A stretch of 64,000 nt of DNA from Salvelinus alpinus (Eukaryota; Chordata; Actinopteri; Salmoniformes; Salmonidae). Every line of letters starts with the position of its first letter. Position 1 is the stretch's first letter. Positions 29,525 through 41,065 of this stretch are shown piece by piece. Under the pieces are notes generated by a model that ran no database searches, was not told the DNA's origin, and was given only the letters and a program-made list of their open reading frames with translations. Location: NCBI RefSeq assembly GCF_045679555.1, contig NC_092094.1, forward strand, positions 10,348,319 to 10,412,318, written 5' to 3'. The position numbers were made by a program, and so were the translations under genes.

Positions 29525-29650
29525 GGTTTCTCTACCATAAGCCACCTCCAATGTCATTTTAGAGAATTTGGCAGTACATCCAACCGGCCTCCCAACCGCA
29601 GTCTACTTGTAACCCCACCAGCCCAGGACCTCCACACCAGGCTTCTTCAC
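29525..29650 (+). mobile_element. Tc1 transposase fragment (element C family)
   Basis: About 125 bp matching the segment REFGSTSNRPPNR of the element C transposase (TTTTAGAGAATTTGGCAGTA and the following CAACCGGCC). No ends remain. Confidence 0.7.
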
Positions 29651-29969
29651 CTGTAGGATGTATGTGTATTCTAGGTAATAATGCAAGAATCAGACAAATC
29701 ATAAGAATGTTCCATAACTTTAGTGCAAAAATCCTCATAACTAAACTACAACCAATAACAGAACAAGCAATGATCTGTTTAAAAGGGGCATAAAACATCC
29801 CCTGAACTACAATCCAACATCAGTCACACACACACACACACCGTTGAAGAACAAGGATATAAAATGTTTCCACATTTTCATTTATTTATTAGAACATTAA
29901 CCCGATGGCATGTGTTATTGTCTTCTCTCTATTCCCCCACAGGAGCGAACCCTCCTCCCTCTTGACCAG

Positions 29970-30095
29970 TAGGGTTGGGTTCAGTTCCATTTCAAACAAA
30001 TCCAAAAACTGAAATTCCAATTAAGAAATTATAATTTAGAAGTGAAATTTCAGTTTACTTCTGGAATCTAATTGAAATGGACCCCAACTCATGCT
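29970..30095. repeat. Palindromic MITE-like repeat (ATTTCAATT family)
   Basis: An imperfect inverted repeat from TTCAGTTCCATTTCAAAC to GAAATGGACCCCAACTC. Related copies: about 34062-34130, 40350-40482 and 44365-44475. Confidence 0.6.
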
Positions 30096-30432
30096 GACCA
30101 GGGCCATGTTCAGTACGAAAAAGTTTTGGAACGTCGCATATAGAAACTCTACTAATAAGAGTCAACATGATTCTTTATTCTACACGTCGTAGCTGCATGT
30201 CCGTTCTACATAGCATATTTCGCTCTGAATGTAATATGCTGAAGTAGCTCAGACCAGGGTAGGTGGTCTACAGACAGAACAGGACAGCTATGACTACACC
30301 AGGCAGATAGCGGTGTGCAGTGTGGATGTTAACTTAAGGATGTGTTGTTTGAAGGCCGCCATCTTATATTGCTGTTGATAAGGCCGCCATTTTGAATAGA
30401 TATTTGTTGATAAGGCCGCCCTTTTTGTTTCT

Positions 30433-33400
30433 TTACTCTGTGATCCCCAGCTTCTTCTTGAGGGACTCGGGCATCTCTGGGGGAGGGGGACGGGGCAGGC
30501 GGAAGTAGACCTTGACAGAGTCGTAGATGAACCACTGCAGGGCGGTCAGGGTACCGATCATGATGATACGGGCCACCAGACCCTTCCACACACCTGAGGA
30601 GATAGAAAGGAAGAAAGCAACACAACAGTTTACACTCAAGTCAAAATGTAATACTTTATGTTACAGCATATACATCAAAAATATCAACCAATCAAAATGT
30701 CTGATGGTGGTACTCAGATGATGTAAGCGATATTGAATTATGTCCGCTCCCCAGCCTGTCTGCACTGGTCATTTTCCAGCGAGGGTGCCAGTGCAGGGAG
30801 TGGGCTGAGGAGCAGGTAGACTGTTCTCACACGCCAATGACTCAAGCACCTCCAACTGTACAGCCAGAAAGCTGCTGGGAGCGTCTGGGCTGGAGCTGCA
30901 GTCAACACTCAGAGAGAGAGAAAGCAGACTCAACAGACCAGGAGCGCCCCCCAGAGGTGGATCTAAGGAGCGTGTTGGAAACCTCTTTACTACACAATAC
31001 ATTTCCATCTGAAAGATCCTACTGGCCGAGTCACACTACCGAGCCAAACCAAGCGGTACTGAGCTGGCCTGGTTACACATCTGCCACAGTTAATAGAAGT
31101 TGCTGGACAGAACAAGGTGAAAGGGAAATACCAGCGTCAACACAGTACAATTTGGTATGTCTCAGTAGAGTGAAAAGGATATGGGGGTAGGGAGGGTTCT
31201 GACAGAGGAATGCAGTGCTACTCCTCACCCTTGGGCCCGAGCTTCTTGAGCACTCCGATGGCGGTGCTGCCACTCTCCTTGTTCAGCACAGACACCACGG
31301 AGTCAGCAGGGTGGGAGACGATGGCACAGAACACACCAGCTGCAGGGGACAGAACAACCATCAGAGATGTGATCAGGACAACATAGAAAACATCAGATAA
31401 GTTGAAATTCTTAAATCGATTAAGAAAAAAAACAAATTTTGGATGAGTTATGGCTTAGGAGTAAAGTTACAGGCTACATCTCATACCAACGGAAATCAGT
31501 TGTAAAACTCATCTTTAAATGATTTAATACCCAGTATACCCATTTGTGGTTGGAAGTCTAACCAAAACAAACATCTACCAACTTCAATACGCTTCTCTTC
31601 AGAACTGTGGACTCACCAATGTATCCGGCCACGAAGGTGACGACCAGCTGTTCACCCTTGGAGCACTCAGCACGGGGTTTAGGCACCACATTTTTGTACA
31701 GCAGCTCCACGGTCCTCTCAAAGCAGGAAAACTTCATCATGGTATAGGGGATCTGCCTCATCCACAGAGGGACTAAACCCTTGTAGAAACTATAGAGCAG
31801 CAGCAAAGGGGCAGAGCGTGAGTGACTTGTTCCATGTTATTGACCTTTACCTCGCCAGGATTAAAAGGCCCAGTGCAGTCAAAAACGTGACTGTCCTCTT
31901 GTTTTATATACATTTCCAAACTGAGGTTGAAATAGTGTGAAAATAATGACATTTTAGTGTAAGAGCTGTTTGAAAAGACCAACTGAAATTTCAGCCTGTT
32001 TGGTGGGATGGGGTTTTGACCGGCCTGGTGACATAACCAGTCGGTAAATTAGTTAATAAACCAATAAGAAAGTTCCAAACTCTGCCAATAACAGCTAGTT
32101 TTCTCCTCTCAACTCAGACCACTCCCAGATAGTCCTAGCCAAATTCTTGCTTGAGAAATTGCTCTTTGCTAAAAAAGCTATTTTATTTTTGACCATTTTA
32201 AATGAAAGCAATCACACTTAAGGTTTTTTGATATTGAGATAAAAACGGCTACGTTGGACCTTTAATCTAATTCTGGACTAAACAACTGTTTTAATAGATT
32301 ATTCCATGATCATGTATTTAAGACCAGGAGTAGGCTTAAACTGGGTATAGGAAACAGGAACCAAATAGTCTATGACCTGTGTAAAGGAAAAGTTGTCCGC
32401 TCCCCAGCCTGTCTGCACTGGTCATTTTCCAGCGAGGGTGCCAGTGCAGGGAGTGGGCTGAGGAGCAGGTAGACTGTTCTCACACGCCAATGACTCAAGC
32501 ACCTCCAACTGTACAGCCAGAAAGCTGCTGGGAGCGTCTGGGCAGGAGCTGCAGTCAACACTCAGAGAGAGAGAGAAAGCAGACTCAACAGACCAGGAGT
32601 GCCCCCCAGAGGTGGATCTAAGGAGCGTGTTGGACTTTGAAACATCCTCGTCATTGAGGAGTTTATTCTAGTCATTACAAAACAAGGCCATATTAATTCA
32701 GCTGGTCCCAATGTGTTCCCTGACCCTTGGCCCTAGCCCTTTCGATGGTTGCAGATCTGAGAGCACCAGCACTTCACTGACCATACCAACCCAGACCCTT
32801 CAGAATAACAAAACATCAAAAGGGATAGGGCTAAGACGGAGGTAGCAAAATGTGACCGGCTGATTCAGTAGGGATACTCACGCCCAGAGTCCCTCCTCTG
32901 CGAACATCTTAGGGGCACACTGTCTGAGGGTGTTAGCGTAGCCGGGCTGGGTCTGAATACGCACTTTACACGCCTCCATTGGGGCCAGGGCGATGTCAGC
33001 GAAGAACTCTGCACTAGCAGACGCAGCCAGGTAGAGAGAGGTCCTCCACAGGTAGGTGTTTTCCTGCATTTACCAGACAGGCAGGGTAGGAGGTGAAGAG
33101 CAAAATCACAATCAAGTCTTTCCACAACTCCTCACATCTCACCTGCATTGGAACAGAAGCGCCAAGATTCCTTACTTCAAGACATAATTCAATGCGTTTT
33201 GAAAAGCAGGCGAGAGGATGCAAAGAATCAAGGAAAGATTAATTGAGAAAGAGCCGATGGATTATTATAAAAATGGGAGGAGGACGACCTTATTCTTTGG
33301 GTCTTTCGCAATTCAACTTTACTTGATTCCTTGCATTCGCTCTCCTTGCGAAGAAGGTCCAATACAGTTGAGGAGTCAAGGATACAGGAATCAACATATT

Positions 33401-36400
33401 GGCTAAGTCCCCCTACTCCCTGTATAGAGCACTACTTTTGTTCAAAGAGTGCCATTTGGGACGTGGACTTAGTCTCACTGATGAGCACTACTACAGTACT
33501 GACCTCTCCGATCATGTCGCTGTAGGTGATCTTGAACACCTCATAGAAGCCAAACTTGCAGAGACCCTGCATGGAGTAACCGATGAAGGTGGGTGCCCAG
33601 CCCTTAGCCAGCCCTCTCATGCCATCCTCTTTAACGGTGATGGAGAAACCCTTGAAGATGCTCTTGTACTTGTCTGGGTCCACCTGGAGACAGAACCTAC
33701 ATTAGAAACTGAACTGATAAAAAAAAAAAAAAAAAAAAGTAGGGAAATAGTGCTGCAGGGTTCCTGTAAGGGCAATGCACTCAATACTACAGCAATGCAC
33801 TCAATACTACAGCAATGCACTCAATACTACAGCAATGCACTCAATACTACAGCAATGCACTCAATACTACAGCAATGCACTCAATACTACAGAAATGCAC
33901 TCAATACTACAGCAATGCACTCAATACTACAGAAATGCACTCAATACTACAGAAATGCACTCAATACTACAGAAATGCACTCAATACTACAGAAATGCAC
34001 TCAATACTACAGGGCCAAAACACACTCAATGTATTTATTATACATTTATTAAAGTTGGGGTCAATGCCATTTAAAATCATAAAAAATAAGGAATTTCAAT
34101 TTACTTCCTGGATTGAAATGGAATTGACCTTCAACGCTGCAATGTATCCATTCTTCCAGCGCAGCAGAGCACATTGATCACAGACTAGAAGTGCGTCCCA
34201 AATGGTAACCTATTATCTACATTGTGCACTACTTTGACACAAACCCTATGGGACCCTGGCCAAAAGTAGAGCACTATATAGGGAATAGGGCACCATTTGG
34301 GGCGCACCCCACACGACAAGCGGATATACAGACCTGCAGACGGCACTTGACCAGGTCAAGGGGAACGAGCGCCGTGTGTGTGATCCCGCAGCTGAGGATG
34401 CCGCCGAAGCCGCACAAGGCATAGTATTTCTTAGAGCCAAACTCACAGCTAACGTCAGAATCTAGAGCAGACCGAACACAATCCAGAATAGAGACAGACA
34501 ACACACACCATGCTGTTAGTCAACATCACTTCGAAGCCATGCCGAGTGTCTCACACCACAACGTTAGCAATGGATTATCATAATACGCTCTCTAGGCTTT
34601 TCTCTTGATTATGCCCTCTAGCACAGTGGAGAATATTCCCTCCCCGACACTGACAGTCATTCATGTTTTTATTGTTAAGTAATACCACAAAACAAATCCT
34701 CAATAATAAAAGCAAGGTGTGTTTGGGTGATTCCTCTATTCCCATACCAGGGTCATTATTCATTGAGTGTCAAGAGTTGGAGTGCTGATCTAGGATCAGG
34801 TCCCCTCTTATCAATGTAATCTTATTCATTATGATCGAAAGGTCAAAACGTATCCCAGATCAGCACTCCTACGCTTCGTGAATACTGGCCAAGGACACCA
34901 GTCGTCATTTTGAAAACTTGTTCTGCAAGTATTATAGGCCCAACTCCAAGGCAGTCCAGTTTAACAAGGAGGATGTCCTGTCCTGGCTAGGAATTTGACT
35001 GCAGTTTTTGCTAGGCTAAAGGTCGCTGATGTTGAACGAATGTGGGTACAGTATCAAATTGCTGTTAGCGGCACAGAGAAAGGGCAAGGGCCTGCCAGGA
35101 CCATTTAGGGGTCATACCATAAAGTTAAAGAATGCCAGCTTCGCATTCTGTTAAAGCTTCCCAGTTCACGTGACTTACTTTCTCATTTTAGCTCCCAGGG
35201 CCTCAACAATACATCTCTAGTTCAAGCATGCAAATAAAATGATAACTGGCTGCTTCTCTCCCCCCCCTCCCCCACTGCATATTAGTGGAAACACACCTTT
35301 CCTGAAAATAAAAGCTATTTGGGATGTAGTCTTGTTTCAGAAAAATACTGTTAACTGGGAAGTCAATGTCTTAGTGGAATCCACAACACAATATACATGC
35401 CATGCAACCCGTGGTCGGGGGCCACAGACCTGCAACCTGCACTTGACCAGGTCAAGGGGCACCAGTGCTGTGTGTGTGGTACCACAGCTCAGGATTCCAC
35501 CGATGCCACACATGATGAAATAATGCGATGAGCCAAACTCACAACTGTCTCCCTCTGAGGAAAAGACAGTGAATTGGGGTTCTTTCACAGATGTAAGAGG
35601 GGGGAAACATTTTTTTTATATGTACACAGCAGTATTAGGCCTACTCTTTAGTTGGGTAGTTGGTGCAGACCTGAATACAAATGTTCAGTTCAACTCCGAG
35701 AGTGAAGACCATATATTTGTTCTAGTACTGAGTCATTAACTGGCGCCTCACATTCTATTCAAGCCGATACCTGAGCTCGACAGTCTAGCAACGGTGGCAA
35801 AAAAGATCACCTTCATGACGGCGTTACAGCTGATTATTCCATTTATATATGGGTACATGTAGTTAAAGGGCACCGTATCTTACATAGTACGTAAACGGAG
35901 GGTTGTGAACGGTAGCCTATCCGTCTAATCTATTTGATAGGGGCTCAAGTATAACGAAGCCCAACGGTTCCCATTATATCACTAACTGATAAGACTCAAT
36001 GGAGGAAACTGTCAAAGCAAGTAGCACAGCCTAGGACAAGGCCATAATGAGCCCTTTAGTAGCACAGCCCAGGACAAGGCCATAATGAGACCTTTAGTAG
36101 CACAGCCCAGGACAAGGGCATAATGAGACCTTTAGTAGCACAGCCCAGGACAAGGGCATAATGAGACCTTTAGTAGCACAGCCTAGGACAAGGCCATTAT
36201 GAGACCTTTAGTAGCACAGCCCAGGACAAGGGCATAATGAGACCTTTAGTAGCACAGCCCAGGACAAGGCCATAATGAGACCTTTAGTAGCACAGCCCAG
36301 GACAAGGGCATAATGAGACCTTTAGTAAATTGGTAGACTTCCAAACTCACGTGGCAAGGAGATCAGGACACACCATGTGCAAGCCCCTATACACACACAC

Positions 36401-37406
36401 ACGTCTTCATGACAGTATTCTTTCAACTCAACCATGACATTAGGCCCCCGTGTATTATTCCACGTATTTGCAACAAAATCAGTCCTAGGCTGTTAGTGTT
36501 TACTTTGCAATTAGCTAGCTACCTGTGCCAGGGCTATAGACAACATGAGACAATTTAGGTCTATCAATATGATTTGCCTTGTAGCTTTAGTCGTCATAAA
36601 AAGGGGATTGGGCCTTGGTATTAGCTGCATTCCTATTTAACAATTCTCAAGCTAGCTCGATTTTTCTGCAGACTTCTACTAATAAGTTGTCATAGCTTCT
36701 GGCCTACTTATTGCAAAACTTTGCCCTTCACAGTGTCCTCCATGCATGACTGCAAGGCCTTGCCTAAAAGGAAGTGCAAAGCGACTGTACAGAAGCCAAA
36801 CGCAAATTTAAAAAATGTCTGATGCCTGATATTCAGCGATCAGTTTTCCAAAAGTTATCTGTACTTCGGCTATTGGATAGTATTACACGAATAGAAATAG
36901 AACGTTAGTTCATATTCATGTCAATGATTAGTCTGTTCTATTCATTCTATGTATGTGCATTTAATCCTATAGCCGAAATCCGGATAGATAATTTTAGAAA
37001 AACTGGGCCCAGACGATTTAAACTTTATTGGTGTAGTTCAAACATAGTCATTGATGTACTCACTGATAAGTAAAGAGAGATAAGAGACGGTTCAATTGGC
37101 TTTCGTTCATAAACCCATAACGCTATGGACTAGTAAAAACACAAGTGGTAATATTAGCTATCAAACCTATTTTAGCTAGCTAATTCGTTGAGGACTTTGC
37201 TAGCAAACTAGCTAGCGTTAGTTGGCTAATATTAAGTAACATACACCACTCTTCTTACCGGCCACTGCAGCGGCAGCCAATGTGCGTTTTCTTGGTCCAT
37301 GATCGGCAGCAAGACTTTGTGATGGCTCCTCGACTTTCTGTAAAGTGAAAAGGGGAGCGCTGAACGGGTTCGATCGCGCCAACTGTGTTAACACGTTGGG
37401 GTACAT
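30433..37406 (-). CDS. slc25a3: slc25a3, mitochondrial phosphate carrier
   Basis: Inner-membrane carrier that brings phosphate into the matrix for ATP synthesis. Coding exons: 37259-37406 (ATG 37406), then one of two alternative exons (35430-35554 or 34334-34461), then 33504-33683, 32882-33063, 31617-31789, 31229-31339 and 30433-30593. Borders are GT-AG and phases agree, giving 359 or 360 residues, the usual length. The three carrier repeats show [10 protein letters not shown] (alternative exon), [10 protein letters not shown] (exon 4) and [10 protein letters not shown] (exon 6). The N-terminus ([15 protein letters not shown]...) resembles a mitochondrial presequence; the C-terminus is [12 protein letters not shown]. 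Two introns carry snoRNA copies. A minus-strand AATAAA near 29880 could end the transcript. Confidence 0.97.
30738..30979 (-). ncRNA. SNORA53: H/ACA box snoRNA copy 1, SNORA53-like
   Basis: Lies in the last slc25a3 intron on the gene's strand. ACA box is the complement of TGT at 30741-30743, three bases from the inferred 3' end. An H-box candidate AGAACA (ANANNA) is at 30822-30827. The 3' hairpin folds well: inner stem CTGCACTGG with CCAGTGCAG, an internal loop, and outer stem CCTCAGCC with GGCTGGGG, then the ACA box, the standard H/ACA layout with a pseudouridylation pocket. Size (about 242 nt) and host gene match human SNORA53, as recalled. The second copy in the preceding intron is nearly identical only between these borders. 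Confidence 0.82.
31040..31225. other. slc25a3 intron sequence, nothing recognised
   Basis: Unique intron between the snoRNA copy and exon 6. Confidence 0.4.
32391..32634 (-). ncRNA. SNORA53: H/ACA box snoRNA copy 2, SNORA53-like
   Basis: Lies in the slc25a3 intron between exons 32882-33063 and 31617-31789, same strand as the host. It differs from copy 1 by about two substitutions and one 2-nt length change in an AG run. ACA box complement TGT is at 32394-32396 and the H-box candidate at 32475-32480. The 3' hairpin stems are identical to copy 1. Homology stops exactly at the ACA box on one side and at TCCAACACG on the other, so the unit copied is the RNA itself. Confidence 0.82.
33400..33475. 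repeat. Partial palindromic MITE-like repeat (CCAAATGG family)
   Basis: CCCTACTCCCTGTATAGAGC to GTGCCATTTGGGACG, a shortened copy of the family at 34190-34306. Confidence 0.6.
33773..34014. repeat. 20-bp minisatellite, 12 copies
   Basis: Unit AGCAATGCACTCAATACTAC; later copies have AGAAATGC. In an slc25a3 intron next to a 20-base A run (33719-33738). Confidence 0.98.
34190..34306. repeat. Palindromic MITE-like repeat (CCAAATGG family)
   Basis: Inverted repeat: GTGCGTCCCAAATGGTAACC at the left and CACCATTTGGGGCGCACC at the right, with the middle GTGCACTACTTTGAC. In the slc25a3 intron adjoining exon 3B. Confidence 0.75.
34334..34461 (-). other. slc25a3: slc25a3 alternative exon 3B (mutually exclusive)
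   Basis: Encodes [20 protein letters not shown] then [19 protein letters not shown]. Human exon 3B (the widely used form) has [10 protein letters not shown] at the same place. 128 nt, one codon longer than 3A, same phase at both ends. Confidence 0.92.
34772..34876. repeat. Palindromic MITE-like repeat (GTGCTGATC family)
   Basis: GAGTGCTGATCTAGGATCAG at the left and CCCAGATCAGCACTCCTAC at the right. A second copy is at 50888-51003. Confidence 0.7.
35430..35554 (-). other. slc25a3: slc25a3 alternative exon 3A (mutually exclusive)
   Basis: Encodes [20 protein letters not shown] then [19 protein letters not shown]. Human exon 3A (heart and skeletal muscle form) has FFILCGLGG and [10 protein letters not shown] here. 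It lies upstream of 3B in transcript order, as in mammals. 125 nt. Confidence 0.92.
36022..36328. repeat. 38-bp minisatellite, about 8 copies
   Basis: Unit AGCACAGCCCAGGACAAGGC followed by CATAATGAGACCTTTAGT. In the first slc25a3 intron. Unrelated in sequence to the 38-bp array in ldhb. Confidence 0.96.
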
Positions 37407-37759
37407 TGTTCCTTAAGGGTGGCTGTGGGGAACAGATAAAGACAACGTGGTTAGCTAGCTTTACCAAAAACAATGGATGAAACAAATGTATTTAGTTAGA
37501 TAGTTGGCCAACTTGGCCTGAAATTACATGTCATGTAAGTTGTTTCAACATGTACTTGTTACTTTAAAGCAAGAGAGCTATCTAGCTAACGTCTGTAGTA
37601 CACAAAAGCCTGCTGGCTAGCCTGAGTGTTAGCTAGTTGCTAGGCTAGCTAACGTTAGCTAGCCGGCCAACATTTTTTAGATTATCCTTGCTGGAGCAAC
37701 CAATATTCTTGTATTGAGAAATGTATCCCACATCAACAAATGTGTTACTACGTAAAGTA

Positions 37760-37900
37760 TAAATTCACAAAAAGTTATCTTTATATGTTCTTTACTTCCA
37801 CGCGTTCAGTCGCAAAATGGCGCCGCCGTCCTTCACCACCGGCGAATCGTAGAGACCGATGTGTCTGGCAAGTGTCCGTCCTAACTGTGCAAGAGACTAC
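37760..37900 (-). promoter_or_regulatory. Candidate slc25a3 promoter
   Basis: Upstream of the coding start, with a CpG-rich patch and CAAAATGGCGCCGCC at about 37813, which resembles a YY1 site often found near start sites of mitochondrial-protein genes. The start site itself was not located. Confidence 0.4.
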
Positions 37901-38088
37901 GTCACCTGAGGTTAGAGGATACGTCAGTTCCGCACTTTTGGTGTCTTTGGGATGCCCTCTTGCGCTCTGTGGCCTCCTACCTACACCAGGCTTTTCTGCA
38001 TACAATATGAAGGTCGCTGACTGCCCCAGGTGGCAATTTGTGTCATTGTTTGTGTTGTTCATTCATTGATTTGTCCCTTTCCTTTGTG

Positions 38089-38826
38089 ACAGGCACACAT
38101 TCAAACAGTGTAGTGAAGAAGGGGCAACAGCAACTCAGGAGGCTGAAGAAATTTGGCTTGTCACCTAAACCCTCACAAACTTTTACAGATGCACAATTGA
38201 GAGCATCCTATCGGGCTGTATCACTGCACTGCCCACAACCGCAGGGCTCTCCAGAGGGTAGTGCGGTCTGCACAACGCATCACTGGGGGCAAACTACCTG
38301 CCCTCCAGGACACCTACAGCACCCAATGTCACAGGAAGGCCAAAAGGATAATTAAGGACAACAACCAACCGAACCACTGCCTGTTCACCCCGTTACCATC
38401 TAGAAGGCGAGGTCAGTACAGTACAGGTGCATCAAAGCTGGGACCGAGAGACTGAAAAACAGCTTCTATTCAAGGCCATCACTGTTAAAAACAAACATCA
38501 CTAGCACAGAAAGGTTACTGCCTACAGACAGACTTGAATCATCGGCCACTTTTAATAATGCCACTTTAATAATGTTTACATATCTCATATGTATATACTG
38601 TATTCTATACTATTGCACCTTAGCCTATGCTGCCGCTCTGACATTGCTCATCCATATATTGTTATTCCATTCCTTAGATTTGTGTAAATTAGGTATTTGT
38701 TGTGGAATTATTAGATATTACTTGTTAGATATTGCTGCACTGTCGGAATAGAAGCACAAGCATTTCATTACACTCACAATAACATCTGCTAACCATGTGT
38801 ATGTGACCAATAAAATTTGATTTGAT
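38089..38826 (+). mobile_element. LINE 3' fragment (same family as 24.8-27.4 kb)
   Basis: Matches the C-terminal ORF end (GGCTGAAGAAATTTGGCTTG = RLKKFGL; CTCCAGGACACCTACAG) and the 3' region, ending CCAATAAAATTTGATTTGAT. Frame is broken. Inserted between slc25a3 and tmpo. Confidence 0.9.
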
Positions 38827-39189
38827 TCAAGTTGAAGGATGCCACTCAACACTCTTCTTTCACCTTTGAGTTGGACGCTCATCTTACCATGCATGAATGT
38901 TTTCAGTTTTTGTTGAAATATTCTCAAACAAGAGCATCCTTCTGAGGTGTTTTTATGCATGTGACCAACTGGGTTCGACTGTGGGCGTCTGCACAGCGCC
39001 TACCACAAGACTGTTAACCCACTGAACTAAATGCTAGGCATTACCTCAGTGAGCCAACACAAATCTTCAAGTCTCAGGCAAGACAAGGGTTCTCATAATC
39101 GTCACTTACAGATATCAATACAGTAGCTGTCCATCGAACAGAGTACACACTCCGTCTCAATAAAGAAAACCACGGGGAGACAATTGAAT

Positions 39190-41065
39190 TACCACATTTA
39201 TTTCTTGATAGTATTTTAAATAAAAACAGATTCAAAATCCTTACCCCCACAATCCCTATCATATCTGTCCATCGTTGGGAAGCTAGCTGCCTGATTAAAG
39301 TCAAAAACATTGAATCTTTAATATATTCACTGTGTAACCACAAGTCAACAGAGGTTCAGTTTTAGGATAGCATTTAAAAAAAAAAAATTTCACTTTCACC
39401 TAGACAAAAGACCAACATTAACAATTCACATTAGAAAATTACAGAAATAAAAATACTTGTTTTCAACACTGGACAAAAATTTCAACATCTTGACATCAAA
39501 ATTCTATGAATGGTTGCTATCAATATTACCATTTGTCTCTCCTCAGTCAATTGTTTTACTGTGCCCTTTAGTGTTACCTCTTCTATGACAATGAAGTGTA
39601 CATGAGGCAGAGTAAATTTCAATTTATAATCCAAGTAACAAAATGGAATACATTGTTAACTCATATATTTGCTCAACTACCTATTGCAAAAACGTTATTC
39701 TTCCCAGATCAGTAGTGTGCAGAACCGCTTAGAAGGGCAGTGTGGGTGCACTAAAAAAGACAGCTAGTCTTGGGTCATGTTCCTTAGGCAACAAACAGGG
39801 AAAACACACATTAAAACAGAGGGGATTATACCCATTTTGCTACGGTGCCCTACTGAACATGACCCGGTAGATGGGACTGGAAGATCTGGAATCTTTAGCA
39901 CAACAAATCACTACTAAATGAAACATGTACGTAAACTCACACAAACTCACAAAGCTATACTGGGATTTGGGTCACTGCCCGTCAAGTCAGGTGCCATCAT
40001 GAACCATTCAAAGGTCAGACCACTTACTTAGTTACTGCAGCATATACCAAAAACGAGCAATTTAACCAAAGAAAATCAGTTTTATAACCTTTATAGCTTG
40101 AAAATACGGGTTTTTCCTCATACAGTGACGAGACCTGAAGTTACACTATTGGATACTGTCACTCCTCCCGGCACTGATCAGATTAATTTAGAGCAGATTA
40201 GAATAGACCTGAGCACCATTATTCTACCTAGCTTTATTATTACTACTAGTGTATATTCAAAAACCAATACAGAAATACTTGTAAATGTTTCCGTAATTAA
40301 TAGCATTTCTTTGTGCTTGAATTAGTGGGAGGGCACTAAGCAGGGTTGAGGTAAATTCCATGTAAATTCCAGTCGATTCAGGAAGTACACTGGAATTCCA
40401 ATTCTCTTCCATGCTTTTTAATGAGGAACGTTTGGAATTGTTTACTTTCTGAATTGACTGGAATTGAAATGTAATGGACACCTACACTGGCACTAAGTGC
40501 TATCACTGTGCATGCACTTCACCATCAGAAAAACACCTGGCACCACAGACACTCCAAAAACTACAAACATGTCCTTCAAAAACTACAACCATGCATACGA
40601 CTTGTCTGTCCTTTCTAAAAAAATACACACACAAAGAATACACAACATAGACTTCACACTACAATTAAAAACAACTTAATAATAAAAACAAGTCTCTTCA
40701 GACTGTCTTGGCAAGACAGTGTTGGTTTTCCAGGAAGCTGGAGTTGGTTGGGTTGAATACCCCTCCTGCTCTTCTGGTTGGGTTGAATACCCCTCCTCCT
40801 CTCCTCACGTGGGGTGAGGAAAAGCGAACAAGGAGGGGACAGGGTGATAGTCTACCAGCCCAGATTAAAAGTCAGTCAGTCCTCCAATGTGGTGACCAGA
40901 GGATGACGATGAGGGGGTGTGGTGAGCTAGTGAGGTGTGGATGGCAGAGCAGTGGCCAGGTGGTCTGTTGAATAACCGGGGTTCTGACCTCAATTGGACA
41001 ACCTGGTAAAATAAAGGTTAAAAAAATACAATAAAAAAAAGAGCAGGGTGGAGAGGGTGCACTGC
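39190..41065 (-). other. Probable tmpo 3' untranslated region
   Basis: AT-rich sequence downstream of the tmpo stop with a minus-strand AATAAA near 39196. It includes a palindromic MITE-like repeat at 40350-40482 and a SINE/LINE-type tail (GGTAAAATAAAGGTTAAAA) at 41005-41040. No other gene seen. Extent inferred. Confidence 0.45.

Noticed and set aside
30740-31008. Open frames over the snoRNA copies (30769-31008 and 32370-32561, minus)
   Set aside because: Frames are short, not shared between the two copies at full length, and the conserved unit has H/ACA structure instead.
33399-34177. 217- and 120-codon frames with [12 protein letters not shown]-type repeats
   Set aside because: Arise from the 20-bp minisatellite inside an slc25a3 intron.
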